From Terriglobia bacterium (lineage in GTDB: Bacteria > Acidobacteriota > Terriglobia > Terriglobales > Acidobacteriaceae): a stretch of DNA of 64,000 nt. The notes beneath the pieces are model-generated. The model was not told where the DNA came from. It made no database searches and was given only the letters and a program-made list of their open reading frames with translations. Shown here piece by piece: positions 44,422 through 53,172 of this stretch (positions within the stretch are counted from its first letter, which is position 1; each line of letters starts with the position of its first letter). The stretch lies in contig JAJPJE010000053.1 of the NCBI GenBank assembly GCA_021324365.1, positions 1 to 64,000 on the forward strand, in the 5' to 3' direction. The translations under genes were made by a program, and so were the position numbers.

Positions 44422-45369
44422 TTAAGACGCCAGCGAATTTGCAGCGGGTTCCAGTCCGCGGAACAGCGCTGCAGCTTTGTCCAACGAAACAGCCTCGGCG
44501 CGGATATCGCCAGGAAGACCCAAGCTTTTCAGAGCCGACCGGAGTGCTTCGCCCGAATAACTTCCCTTTAGATTGTTAACCAATGTCTTGCGCTTTTGAG
44601 CAAACGAAAGCTTGAGGAAATTGATGAATTCCCGTTCAGGCACATCGAGTTCGGCGAGTTTCGGTTTCATCGTGAGCCGGAGCACTTCGGAATAGACTTT
44701 TGGCGGTGGGGCGAATGCCGCAGGGGGAACGACGAACAGTTTTTCAATGTTGGAATAAAGTTGTGCCGTGGCCGAGAGCAGCCCGTACTCGCTGTTTCCC
44801 GGTTCCGCAAGCAAACGGTCGGCAACTTCTTTTTGCAGCATCAGGATCACTTCATCGAAGGAGTTCGCGAAGCTAAACAGGCGTAGCAGGATGTCGGATG
44901 TGATGTAGTACGGGATGTTACCGATCAACCGTGCGGTTGTGGGCAGCGCGTGTGGAGAACGGTCGACGAGCATGCCAGGCCGGGGGCCCAGCATACTGGA
45001 AAAGTCCATGGTGAGGATATCGCCCTCGATAATCTCGACACTCGGCATACGGTTGTAGCGCATGCGCAACTGGGCTGCAAGAACGCGATCGAGTTCGATG
45101 GCGATCAAGTGTCCGGCACGAACCGCGAGCTTATCGGTGAGAACACCTTTTCCAGGTCCAATCTCGATGACAATTTTCTGCGAAATATCGCCCAGTGCAT
45201 CCACGATGCGCTGAACAGCTGTAGGGTCGACCAGAAAGTTTTGACCGAGCTTTGGCCGCTTGCCACCGCGCGACCGCGTGCGCGGAGTTGGCTTCTTCAT
45301 ACTCTGTGGTTCGACCGAAGCTGCAGCGGACGGTTCAGCCGCAGCGTTGACCCGTTTTCCATTCGCCAT
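44422..45369 (-). CDS. rsmA: 16S rRNA dimethyladenosine transferase
   Basis: Start ATG 45369 has AAGGTGAG six bases upstream. The 315-residue protein carries a basic N-terminal extension of about 40 residues (PTPRTRSRGGKRPKLGQNFLVD) and then the KsgA fold: SAM motif VIEIGPGKGVLTDKL, acidic ELDRVL, the NIPYY catalytic motif (NxPY type) and the C-terminal helical domain (LKLSFAQKRKTLVNNLKG). It dimethylates two adjacent adenosines near the 3' end of 16S rRNA. It is divergent from glgA, with 106 bases between starts. Confidence 0.95.
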   Translation of the reverse strand: MANGKRVNAAAEPSAAASVEPQSMKKPTPRTRSRGGKRPKLGQNFLVDPTAVQRIVDALGDISQKIVIEIGPGKGVLTDKLAVRAGHLIAIELDRVLAAQLRMRYNRMPSVEIIEGDILTMDFSSMLGPRPGMLVDRSPHALPTTARLIGNIPYYITSDILLRLFSFANSFDEVILMLQKEVADRLLAEPGNSEYGLLSATAQLYSNIEKLFVVPPAAFAPPPKVYSEVLRLTMKPKLAELDVPEREFINFLKLSFAQKRKTLVNNLKGSYSGEALRSALKSLGLPGDIRAEAVSLDKAAALFRGLEPAANSLAS

Positions 45370-45475
45370 TAGACTCACCTTTCGCGCCGATCAGGCTTGC
45401 AACGCCGATTGCGAGTCGTGCGTGGCAGTCTGTTCCGGGCTCCCAGATTCGCAGTACGAAAGGGACCCCGTTTTC

Positions 45476-46936
45476 ATGCATATTGTTTTTGCGGCATCCG
45501 AGGCTGTTCCGTTCGCCAAGACGGGAGGTCTCGCCGATGTAGTCGGCTCACTACCTCCGGCCCTGGCGCAACTGGGACACAAACTTACAGTCTATTTGCC
45601 GCGATACAAGCAGGTAAAACTTCCGCCCACCGCGAAGACAGTCATTTCCAGCCTGACTGTTCCATTCGACGACAAGTACCGATTCTGCTCGGTCGTCGAT
45701 GGCGGCACCCACAACGGCGTTCAATACTATTTTATCGATTATCCGCCTTACTTTGAGCGCGATGCCTTGTACGGCACGTCATTGGGCGATTACCGCGATA
45801 ATGCCGAGCGTTTTGCATTGTATTGCCGCGCCGTGATCGAAGCGTCGAAGATCCTCGGCGTACCCGACCTTTTTCATTGCCACGATTGGCAATCGGCTCT
45901 TGTGCCGATACTGCTGCACGAGGTCTATGAAGACGATCCCGTTTTCCGGCGCGTTCCGTGTGTGTTCACTATCCACAACATGGGATACCAGGGACTGTTT
46001 CCTCCGGATATCTTGCCGCTGATCATGTTGCCATGGGATCTGTTCACTATCGGTAAGCTGGAGTTTTACGGAAAGGTAAACCTGCTGAAGGGCGCGCTGG
46101 TGATCTCCGATTTCGTCACCACTGTCAGCAAGAAGTACGCCCAGGAGATCCAAACAGCAGAGTTCGGTTTTGGCTTGGAGGGCGTGCTGAAAGCGCGCTC
46201 GTCAACTGTCGCGGGAATCTTGAACGGCGTGGATTACGGCGAGTGGAGCCCGGAACAAGACGCATTTATAAGGCAAAAATATTCGCGGGATGACCTGAGT
46301 TGCAAAGCCGAATGCAAAAAGGATTTGCTGGCTCTCTATGGAATACGCGATGCGAATCCGAGTATTCCGGTGATCGGAATTGTCGGAAGGTTTGCAGCAC
46401 AAAAGGGGTTTGACTTGATCGCGCAGGCTGCCGACCGGCTGGCGCGCGAGGAACTGGCTATTACGGTGCTTGGCACCGGCGATCGCGATTACGAAGACCT
46501 TTTCCGACGACTGGCGCGACAGTATCCGCAGAAAATCTCCGTCAAGATCGCCTACGACAATGCCATCGCTCACAAGATCGAAGCCGGCGCAGATATGTTC
46601 CTGATGCCCTCGCGCTACGAACCGTGCGGCATGAATCAGATCTACAGCCTGAGATATGGAACGGTGCCGATCGTGCGCGCCACGGGTGGTCTCGACGACA
46701 CGATCGAGCAATGGGACCCGGCTACGAAGCGAGGCACCGGATTCAAGTTCCAGGAATACACGGGGGAAGCATTGTTGGCGAGCGTCAGGCTGGCGCTGCA
46801 GGCATTCAAAGATGAGGCGAATTGGAAAACTCTGATGCGAAACGGCATGAGCAAAGATTTTTCTTGGATGGCGTCGGCGAAAGAATACGTGCGGGTATAT
46901 GAGCGCGTGCGCCAGATCAGGGCCGCAGCAGCTTAG
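45476..46936 (+). CDS. glgA: Glycogen synthase
   Basis: Start ATG 45476 (MHIVFAASEAVPFAKTGGLADVVGSLP) contains the KTGGL ADP-glucose motif; the frame is open upstream but that part is not family sequence. The 486-residue protein has a GT5 starch synthase domain (to about 240) and a GT1 domain with VLGTGDRDYEDLF and the C-terminal SRYEPCGMNQIYSLRYGTVPIVRATGGLDDTI. It elongates alpha-1,4-glucan from ADP-glucose. Its 3' end overlaps the stop of a transposase gene on the other strand by 4 bases. With otsA and transketolase it forms part of carbon storage and stress metabolism, but not a cluster. Confidence 0.95.
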   Translation: MHIVFAASEAVPFAKTGGLADVVGSLPPALAQLGHKLTVYLPRYKQVKLPPTAKTVISSLTVPFDDKYRFCSVVDGGTHNGVQYYFIDYPPYFERDALYGTSLGDYRDNAERFALYCRAVIEASKILGVPDLFHCHDWQSALVPILLHEVYEDDPVFRRVPCVFTIHNMGYQGLFPPDILPLIMLPWDLFTIGKLEFYGKVNLLKGALVISDFVTTVSKKYAQEIQTAEFGFGLEGVLKARSSTVAGILNGVDYGEWSPEQDAFIRQKYSRDDLSCKAECKKDLLALYGIRDANPSIPVIGIVGRFAAQKGFDLIAQAADRLAREELAITVLGTGDRDYEDLFRRLARQYPQKISVKIAYDNAIAHKIEAGADMFLMPSRYEPCGMNQIYSLRYGTVPIVRATGGLDDTIEQWDPATKRGTGFKFQEYTGEALLASVRLALQAFKDEANWKTLMRNGMSKDFSWMASAKEYVRVYERVRQIRAAAA

Positions 46937-47376
46937 TCTGTTACGGTCGCCGAACTCGCCCGAATTCCGTGCTTGATCAAAAAGCTCCGAAACTCCTCAT
47001 CAAACGTTCGACTGCGGTGACATTCCAATTGCTCGCGAAGGTACGCCGTCAACGCATCCAGATTCGAAGCACTGACGCTGAACGCCGCGTAGCCTTGTTG
47101 CCAAGCAAAGAAGTGGCCGGCTTCATTGACCTGTTTGGCTGAATCCGCTTTGAACGCGCGTACTGCGACCGCAACGCCAATCTTGGGCGGCATACACACG
47201 AGCAGATGAACGTGATCTTCGGCCGCGCCCACTTCAATCAATTCAATCCCATATTGCACGGCAACCGTCTTCAGGGCTTTGCGCAGCTCTGGCTCGATCG
47301 GAGGTTTGATCAGCTTGCGTGATTCTCGCGTGCCAAAAATCAGATGGACATAATTTCGCACGTATGGGTGTGACAT
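46933..47376 (-). CDS. IS200/RAYT-type Y1 transposase
   Basis: The 147-residue protein has the HUH single-strand transposase pattern: NYVHLIFGTRESR at the start, the metal-binding HVH in AAEDHVHLLVCMP, and Tyr with partners in LTAYLREQLECHRSRTFDEEF. It has the length and motifs of stand-alone Y1 (REP-associated) transposases rather than a complete IS605 with tnpB. I see no clear element ends. Its stop codon overlaps that of glgA. It could be the enzyme that handles intergenic palindromes such as those at 31, 20697 and 30665, but nothing links it directly. Confidence 0.85.
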   Translation of the reverse strand: MSHPYVRNYVHLIFGTRESRKLIKPPIEPELRKALKTVAVQYGIELIEVGAAEDHVHLLVCMPPKIGVAVAVRAFKADSAKQVNEAGHFFAWQQGYAAFSVSASNLDALTAYLREQLECHRSRTFDEEFRSFLIKHGIRASSATVTD

Positions 47377-47469
47377 GGTTCCGTGAGTTTCGAGGGTCGG
47401 CAGAGGTTTTGGCGGTAATGGAGATCACAAGCGCCGGTGCGAAGGCGCACAATCGGCGTGCTGGAGGTG

Positions 47470-47820
47470 CTAGGTCGTGTACTTGCTGTTCTCGTGATCC
47501 AGGTGCTCGAAACTTTCAATGACCGCGGCCACGCCAAAGCGATTGTGGTCGTCGGTATCTTCGCAGCGCATGACGCGCGCACGACAACGAACCCAGGTAT
47601 CTTCGGCGGGAGTCACGCCGATGGGGATTGGAAATACAAGCTCGACTTCGGATCCGACTGCGACGCGATTGCTAAGGTAGACGAACACGCTGCGCATGGT
47701 TGAGCCGACATCCCGGGTGTGGCCGGTCATCTCCCCTGCTGAGTGCGATCTGGCGCGAACCGGAACGGTCGCGATTACGCGTCGCTCGCGCCGCTGCTCC
47801 TGCTTTGTCTTCATCGTCAT
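47470..47820 (-). CDS. PilZ domain protein
   Basis: The 116-residue protein is a single PilZ-like domain: EQRRERRVIATVPVRARSH provides the RR-x-x-R type start, then a weak second motif (TRDVGSTMRSVFVYL instead of DxSxxG-V), VELVFPIPIGVTPAEDTWVRCRARVMRCED and FGVAAVIESFE. c-di-GMP binding is possible but the second motif is degenerate, with G and S at changed places. It is on the same strand as the Y1 transposase gene, with a 93-base gap. AGGGGA lies just before ATG 47820. Confidence 0.8.
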   Translation of the reverse strand: MTMKTKQEQRRERRVIATVPVRARSHSAGEMTGHTRDVGSTMRSVFVYLSNRVAVGSEVELVFPIPIGVTPAEDTWVRCRARVMRCEDTDDHNRFGVAAVIESFEHLDHENSKYTT

Positions 47821-47901
47821 GGGTCCCCTGCTCGCCTAAGTTGTTGTCCTGCCAATGTATGCGAGACTCCGCAATTCTGCAATCCTGAGATGCCAGTTTT
47901 A

Positions 47902-49278
47902 TTAACCCTTGGGCGCATTGGAGCGTGCCCGGAAATGGTAGAACACCGGGATGCCGGCCAATATTACAGCTAAGCCGATGGCCGAATTACGCCAGTTCGC
48001 CATGAACGAGAAATAAACAAGGACAGCAGAGGCCAGAATGAAACAAACTGGCACGACCGGATATCCCCAGGTTTTATAAGGCCGCGGAGTGTCCGGTTCG
48101 CGATAGCGAAAGATGAAAACAGAAGCTGTACCCAACATGTAGAAGAGCCATTCCGCAAACAGGGTGAGCGAGAAAAGCTGCTGAAAAGTTCCCGCGAACA
48201 GAACCAGCACAATGGCGAGCACGCCTTGTACGACCAGTGCTGCGGACGGCGTGTGAAAGCGCGGGTGCACCCTGGCGAGAGCCTCAAAAAAATACCCATC
48301 ACGTGCCAAGGCAAACGGAATGCGCGCCCCGGTCATGGTGCTGCCGTTGAGAGTCACGAGCATGGAAAGCGCCATGCCCGCGGAGACAATGGCCGCACCG
48401 AGAGATCCCATTGCGATCAGCATGGCCTCGCTTGCAGGCCGTGGGGACGCGGCAATCGCAGCAGGAGGCATCACGTATTGCACTGCAGCGTTCATCAGGA
48501 TGTAAAGCGCGGCAACGATTGCCACCCCTGCGATGAGCGCAATCGGCAAGCTGCGTTGCGGGTTGCGAATTTCGGCCGACACGGTGGTGACGAGGTTCCA
48601 TCCGTCATAGGCCCACAGCGCTGCGATCAGGGCAGCCATGAATCCACCGAACCCACCAGTTGCTCCGGCGTGCGATTCAGTGAAGTGATGGCAGCTTCCA
48701 CCGGCATAGCTGAACCCGATCACAACAATGCCAAGAATGGTTGCCACTTTCAGCAGCGTGAAAAAAAGCTGGAACTCGCCAGCACGCTTCACGCCGATGT
48801 AGTTCAGCAGGGTGATGAGCATGATTGCCGCAACAGCGACAATCTGGCCGCAGGTAAGCGGTACCGGCTTCGCCATCCATGTCTGCTGGAGAACGGCAAG
48901 CGGAGCAAACGTGCCGAGGATCCGCACAAATCCGGTGACGATCGTGGCGATCGATCCGGGCTTGGCAATCAGGAAGTAAGTCCAGCCGTAAAGAAATCCG
49001 CCGAGCGGGCCGTAGGCATCGCGGATGTAGACGTACTCACCGCCGGCCTGGGGTTTCATGGCACCAAGTTCCGCATAACTGATGGCGCCGAACCAGGAGA
49101 GCAGCCCACCAACAACCCACGCCAGATACACCAAGCGTGCGGACCCGACGGCCTGCATCATCTCCGAGGGAACCAGGAAGATGCCGCTGCCGATCACGGT
49201 TCCGACAACCACCGCAGCCGCATGGCTGACCCTCAGGTCCCGCGCAAGCTCCGGCTGAGTCGACCGCGGAATCATCAT
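47902..49278 (-). CDS. APC family amino acid permease
   Basis: The start at ATG 49278 overlaps the TGA of the upstream symporter gene (ATGATGA), a clear sign of coupled translation; longer in-frame starts would lie inside that gene. The 458-residue protein has 12 membrane segments and the APC motif VVVGTVIGSGIFLVPSEM in the first helix, followed by GAISYAELGAMKPQAGGEYVYIRDAYGPLGGFLYGWTYF. It is like LAT/serine-threonine or cationic amino acid exchangers. The substrate is unknown. Confidence 0.92.
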   Translation of the reverse strand: MMIPRSTQPELARDLRVSHAAAVVVGTVIGSGIFLVPSEMMQAVGSARLVYLAWVVGGLLSWFGAISYAELGAMKPQAGGEYVYIRDAYGPLGGFLYGWTYFLIAKPGSIATIVTGFVRILGTFAPLAVLQQTWMAKPVPLTCGQIVAVAAIMLITLLNYIGVKRAGEFQLFFTLLKVATILGIVVIGFSYAGGSCHHFTESHAGATGGFGGFMAALIAALWAYDGWNLVTTVSAEIRNPQRSLPIALIAGVAIVAALYILMNAAVQYVMPPAAIAASPRPASEAMLIAMGSLGAAIVSAGMALSMLVTLNGSTMTGARIPFALARDGYFFEALARVHPRFHTPSAALVVQGVLAIVLVLFAGTFQQLFSLTLFAEWLFYMLGTASVFIFRYREPDTPRPYKTWGYPVVPVCFILASAVLVYFSFMANWRNSAIGLAVILAGIPVFYHFRARSNAPKG

Positions 49279-50840
49279 GTATGAGCCTGTTCGGACACTG
49301 CTGCATTGCTTCGCTCGCCTGCGGCGACACCGATGAGGATGCTGGCTAGATAACCGACTGCAAAAGTTATGCAGCTGCCGATCATGAACCACCAAGTGAA
49401 GGGAATGGCACGCGGAAGCGCCAACACCGTCCAGTGCAGAGAGGTTGCGGACTGCAGCCACTGCAGCACGCCGCGCCCTTCCCAGATGTAAAGCGAGGTG
49501 AGGAAACCCACGAGCATTCCCACCATCGTGCCGCGCTCATTGGCTCGCTTCGTAAGCACGCCCAAAAGGAAGACGCCAAGCAGCGCACCGAAAGCCACGC
49601 CGGCAATAGACAAGCCGACTTCAACGACGCGTCCGCCGTGCCGAGAGATGATCGCAAACGCGAAGAGAATGAGTCCCCAAAACACCGTCGCAATGCGCGA
49701 CAGCCGCACACGGCTGTACTCGCTGGTCTGCGGGCGGAAGCGGGTGTAAAAGTCGACGATGGAACTCGAGGAGAGCGAATTCAGAGCGGCGCTCAGGTTC
49801 GACATGGCGGCCGCAAGAATAGCAGCGATCAGAACTCCAGAGATTCCGTGTGGCATCTGGGTGACGATGAAGGTTGGGAAGATGCGGTCAGTTTTCCCGA
49901 ACGATATTGTCGGTGGGAAGACGTGATAGAAGGCGAACAGCATCGCACCGACCATCAGAAACAGAGTGAACAGAACCGCCACAAAGACTCCGCTGGCAAT
50001 GAGTGCAGCCTGTGATTGTCGCAGACCCCGCGCTGCCAGGAGTCGTTGCACGATCAACTGGTCGGTGCCATGCGTGGCCAGCGTAAGAAAAGATCCGCCA
50101 ACCACGCCGGACCAGAATGTATATGTGGTGAAGAATGACCAGGAAAAATCGAAGACACGGAACTTGCCGGAGTTTTCCGCCAGCGACGAGACCGTACTCC
50201 ATCCCCCCGGAACTGAGTGGAGAATGGTGAAGAAGCCAACGAGCGTACCGCCAACGTAAGTTGCCGTCTGGACGACATCGGTCCAGATGACCGCTGACAA
50301 GCCGCCCTCGAAGGTGTAGATCAGGGTGAGGGCAGTCACGATCGTAATAGCGGCAAGATCGCGGCCGAAATCGTTAAACCCACCGAGGACAGCGGACAAT
50401 GCAATGCCCACCACGATTGCAACGGCAAAAACACGTACGCCTTCGGCCGCCGCGCGAGTGATCAGAAAAAGTCCGGCAGTCATGGAGTGCAACTTTGGTC
50501 CGAAGCGGCGCTGGATCAGTTCGTAGGCGGTGAACAGATCGCCCCGGAAGTAGTGAGGAAGGAGGACAATGGCAATCAGGACACGGCCAACGATGTAACC
50601 GAATACAAGTTGAAGAAACGTGAAATTGGTTGCGTATGCGAGGCCCGGAACGCTGATGATGGTCAACGTGCTGGTTTCGGCCGCCACGATGGAGAGCGAA
50701 ATTGCCCACCAGGGGATGTTGCGGTCGGCGAGGAAGTAGTCGCGCAAGGAACGCTGGCGCTTGCGAAACCGCAGTCCGAACAGGGTGATTCCCGCGAGAT
50801 AAACAGCAATGATCAGCAGGTCGAGCGTATTCAGGCCCAT
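49275..50840 (-). CDS. Sodium:solute symporter (SSS family)
   Basis: The 521-residue protein has about 13 membrane helices with typical SSS features: YFLADRNIPWWAISLSIVAAETSTLTIISVPG near the start, IVTALTLIYTFEGGLSAVIWTDVVQ in the middle, and VLIAAILAAAMSNLSAALNSLSSSSIVDFY. These hold the sodium-binding helix and the SSS signature region. It should bring in a sugar, amino acid or nucleoside with Na+. The divergent gene at 50974 codes for a BadF-type amino sugar kinase-like protein, so an amino sugar is a fair guess. Its stop overlaps the start of the APC permease. Confidence 0.92.
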   Translation of the reverse strand: MGLNTLDLLIIAVYLAGITLFGLRFRKRQRSLRDYFLADRNIPWWAISLSIVAAETSTLTIISVPGLAYATNFTFLQLVFGYIVGRVLIAIVLLPHYFRGDLFTAYELIQRRFGPKLHSMTAGLFLITRAAAEGVRVFAVAIVVGIALSAVLGGFNDFGRDLAAITIVTALTLIYTFEGGLSAVIWTDVVQTATYVGGTLVGFFTILHSVPGGWSTVSSLAENSGKFRVFDFSWSFFTTYTFWSGVVGGSFLTLATHGTDQLIVQRLLAARGLRQSQAALIASGVFVAVLFTLFLMVGAMLFAFYHVFPPTISFGKTDRIFPTFIVTQMPHGISGVLIAAILAAAMSNLSAALNSLSSSSIVDFYTRFRPQTSEYSRVRLSRIATVFWGLILFAFAIISRHGGRVVEVGLSIAGVAFGALLGVFLLGVLTKRANERGTMVGMLVGFLTSLYIWEGRGVLQWLQSATSLHWTVLALPRAIPFTWWFMIGSCITFAVGYLASILIGVAAGERSNAAVSEQAHT

Positions 50841-50973
50841 TCGGCTCCGCTACTATTTCGCTTTCAGCGGCAGAGTATCGGATGGGCTCCTAAGGTGTCT
50901 ACGTCCGGTGACGAAAGAAGTAACACCGCAAGCCGGCGAACGGCGGTTCTGCCTGTGGTAGAACAGAGTCCAC

Positions 50974-51864
50974 ATGCCACTCTACATCGGGATCGACGGC
51001 GGCGGCTCGAAGACTGCCTGTGTGCTCGGCGACGAGAACTCGGTCCTGGCTAGCAGTCGTAGTGCGGGCAGCAACGTCATTCGCCTGGGTGAAAAATATG
51101 CCGCTGCATCGCTGCAGAGCGCGATTTCGCAAGCCTGCTGCACGGCGCAGGTGAGCCCGCTGAAGGTCCAAGCAGCGTGCGTGGGAGCATCTGGCGCGGG
51201 GAGGCCTGAAGTACAGGAGCAGATCCGAGCGCTGCTGGGCTCCATATTGCCGCGATCATCGGTGCGCGTAATTGGCGATAACGAGATCGCGCATGAAGCG
51301 GCATTGCTGGGACGCCCGGGTGTGGTCGTGATTGCTGGCACTGGCTCTGTTGCGTACGGCCGAAACCAGCGTGGCGAGACAGCACGCGCGGGTGGCTACG
51401 GATTAGCGGTTTCCGACGAAGGCTCGGGCCAGTGGATTGGCCGGGAGGCGATTGCGAAAGCACTACGAGCGGGCAATACGAGCCTTCTCACAGCGGCGAT
51501 GCGCCATTGGCAACTTTCGTCACAGGAAGCGTTGATTCAGTTTGTAAACCGATCGCCTGCGCCGGATTTCTCGTCCCTGTTTCCGCTGCTTCTGAGCGCA
51601 GCGAGAACTGGCGAAGCCATGGCCAAATCGGTGCTTCAGGCGGCAGGTTGCGAATTGGCCACTCTGACCGACAACGTTCTGAGACAACTTTGGCGCGAGG
51701 GCGATCCGGTACGAGTGGGACTGGTTGGAGGAGTGTTTGCGAACTCGCCGGAAGTCAGGTTGGCATTCTTGCTGACCTTGCGCGAGTGCTGGCCGACAAC
51801 AGCGGTCTCTTTTCAGATTGCCGATCCCGTGCTGGGCGCGCTGTCCATTGCGAGGCAAATGTGA
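50974..51864 (+). CDS. BadF/BadG-type ATPase, N-acetylglucosamine kinase-like
   Basis: The 296-residue protein is an ASKHA-fold sugar kinase-like ATPase: IGIDGGGSKTACVLGDE (phosphate 1), GDNEIAHEAALLGRPGVVVIAGTGSVAYG (phosphate 2) and GLVGGVFANSP (adenosine). Asp in the second motif is in place. The branch includes GlcNAc/MurNAc kinases. With the divergent Na+ symporter it may phosphorylate an imported or recycled amino sugar. Its stop codon overlaps the next gene's GTG start (ATGTGA), so the two are coupled. Confidence 0.85.
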   Translation: MPLYIGIDGGGSKTACVLGDENSVLASSRSAGSNVIRLGEKYAAASLQSAISQACCTAQVSPLKVQAACVGASGAGRPEVQEQIRALLGSILPRSSVRVIGDNEIAHEAALLGRPGVVVIAGTGSVAYGRNQRGETARAGGYGLAVSDEGSGQWIGREAIAKALRAGNTSLLTAAMRHWQLSSQEALIQFVNRSPAPDFSSLFPLLLSAARTGEAMAKSVLQAAGCELATLTDNVLRQLWREGDPVRVGLVGGVFANSPEVRLAFLLTLRECWPTTAVSFQIADPVLGALSIARQM

Positions 51865-52628
51865 GCGGGCAAAGCGAGAATCAAGCACCGGCAGTATTGC
51901 GCTCAGACGATTTGGCGAATCGCATACACAGCGTTTCCGAGGAAGAACTGCTTGAGGTTGCGTCGAGTACTGGTCTCACCGAAGAGCTTGCACGCGCGTT
52001 ATTCCAGCGACGTGACTTGAGTGCGGCCGTTCTAACGAAGATCGCCGAGAATCACACTGCACTCAAACTTCGCGCGGTCATCATCGGATTGGTATCGCAT
52101 CCGAAGACGCCTCACCATATCTCGATTCCACTCACGAGACATTTATTCACGTTTGAGCTGATGCAGGTTGCGATGCAGCCCGGCGTTCCTGCAGATCTAA
52201 AAATGAAAATCGAGGATTCGCTCATCAACCGCATCAGTACGATTTCCGCGGGTGAGCGCATCGCTATTGCGAAGCGGGGTTCGACTCGAATTGCGGCAGC
52301 GCTGCTGACAGCTACGGATCCGAGAATTCTGGAATCCGCACTGAATAATCCCTACATGACGGAAGCATGTATTGGGAAAGCGCTGGTTTCGCATGATTCC
52401 ATACCGCTGTTGTTCGAATTTACCTGGCGGCATCCGAAGTGGTCGTCGCGGGTTGAAGTGCGGCAGGCAATGTTGCGTGCGGCCAAGGTTCCTCCACACA
52501 TCGCGGCGGAGATCGTCAAGACAATGTCGCCGGTGCAAGCAAAAAATGCGCTTGCTGGTTCGCAGATGAGTGCGGCGCTCAAAGCGAAGTTGCTGGAAGA
52601 AATTATCGAGCGGACAAAGGGCCGCTAA
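51861..52628 (+). CDS. All-helical repeat protein, unknown function
   Basis: The start is GTG 51861, which overlaps the stop of the kinase gene; the longer frame upstream has no own signal. The 255-residue product is built of short helix pairs of about 30-40 residues (VSEEELLEVASSTGLTEELARALFQRRDLSAAVLTKIAEN, AMQPGVPADLKMKIEDSLINRI, AAALLTATDPRILESALNNPYMTEACIGKALV), which look like HEAT or leucine-rich variant repeats. No membrane helix or signal is found. It resembles uncharacterised acidobacterial proteins. Translational coupling suggests a link with the kinase, but the role is unknown. Confidence 0.75.
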   Translation: MSGQSENQAPAVLRSDDLANRIHSVSEEELLEVASSTGLTEELARALFQRRDLSAAVLTKIAENHTALKLRAVIIGLVSHPKTPHHISIPLTRHLFTFELMQVAMQPGVPADLKMKIEDSLINRISTISAGERIAIAKRGSTRIAAALLTATDPRILESALNNPYMTEACIGKALVSHDSIPLLFEFTWRHPKWSSRVEVRQAMLRAAKVPPHIAAEIVKTMSPVQAKNALAGSQMSAALKAKLLEEIIERTKGR

Positions 52629-52668
52629 GCGCGGCCCTACCGTTCGCCGCCCCCCACCTTGGTACGAC

Positions 52669-53095
52669 TTATCCGCGTGATGCAGGTGGAACAATATTGT
52701 TCATTCGCGCATACACGGCCAGTTGTCCGTAGTGCTCACAATTGTGCTCAATGAAGCTCAGCACCATTTCAGCGACCTCCGCGCTTGCTTCTGATGACTT
52801 CAGCGCGCTGCTGGCCTCGTGGGCACTGCGCTTCAGCGCGCCGACAATCTGTGCCTTTGCAGAGAATTTGTCTTTCGGAATTTCGTTTGCGCTATCATCG
52901 GCTTTCTTGCCCAGCGCGCGGTTTGTCACGTATTGATTCCAAAAAACAACATGTCGCAGAACCTCCGCAACGCCGCACCAGTATGTGCTTCGCATGCGGC
53001 TTCGCCATGCCGCCCGACGATTATTGCTGGGTAGTGCGAGGATCATCGATATTGCCCTTGAATCTGGTTTTCAGGACATCTCGAACTTCAATCAT
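52669..53095 (-). pseudogene. DinB-like gene with broken reading frame
   Basis: The expected start ATG 53095 has a strong AGGAG upstream and reads MIEVRDVLKTRFKGNIDDP, a typical start for DinB/DUF664-like proteins, but hits TAA after 24 codons. A second frame, open from 53046, gives the rest of the family (YWCGVAEVLRHVVFWNQYV and FIEHNCEHYGQLAVYARMN, with the usual His ligands). The frames differ by one, and the sequence between them (about 53000-53025) fits neither well. The gene has probably lost or gained bases, or the assembly has an error there. The product, if it were intact, would be a metal-dependent thiol-transferase-like four-helix protein. Confidence 0.65.
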
Positions 53096-53172
53096 TGTTT
53101 CTCCTAGAGTTCGGTATTCCGCCGAAATCCTATCGCTCGAGCGCACGACCTATGTTGTCCCATTCGTTCTAA

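Noticed and set aside
45260-45475. Longer N-terminus of glycogen synthase
   Set aside because: The upstream frame runs through the rsmA start region and is not family sequence; MHIVFAASE is the normal start.
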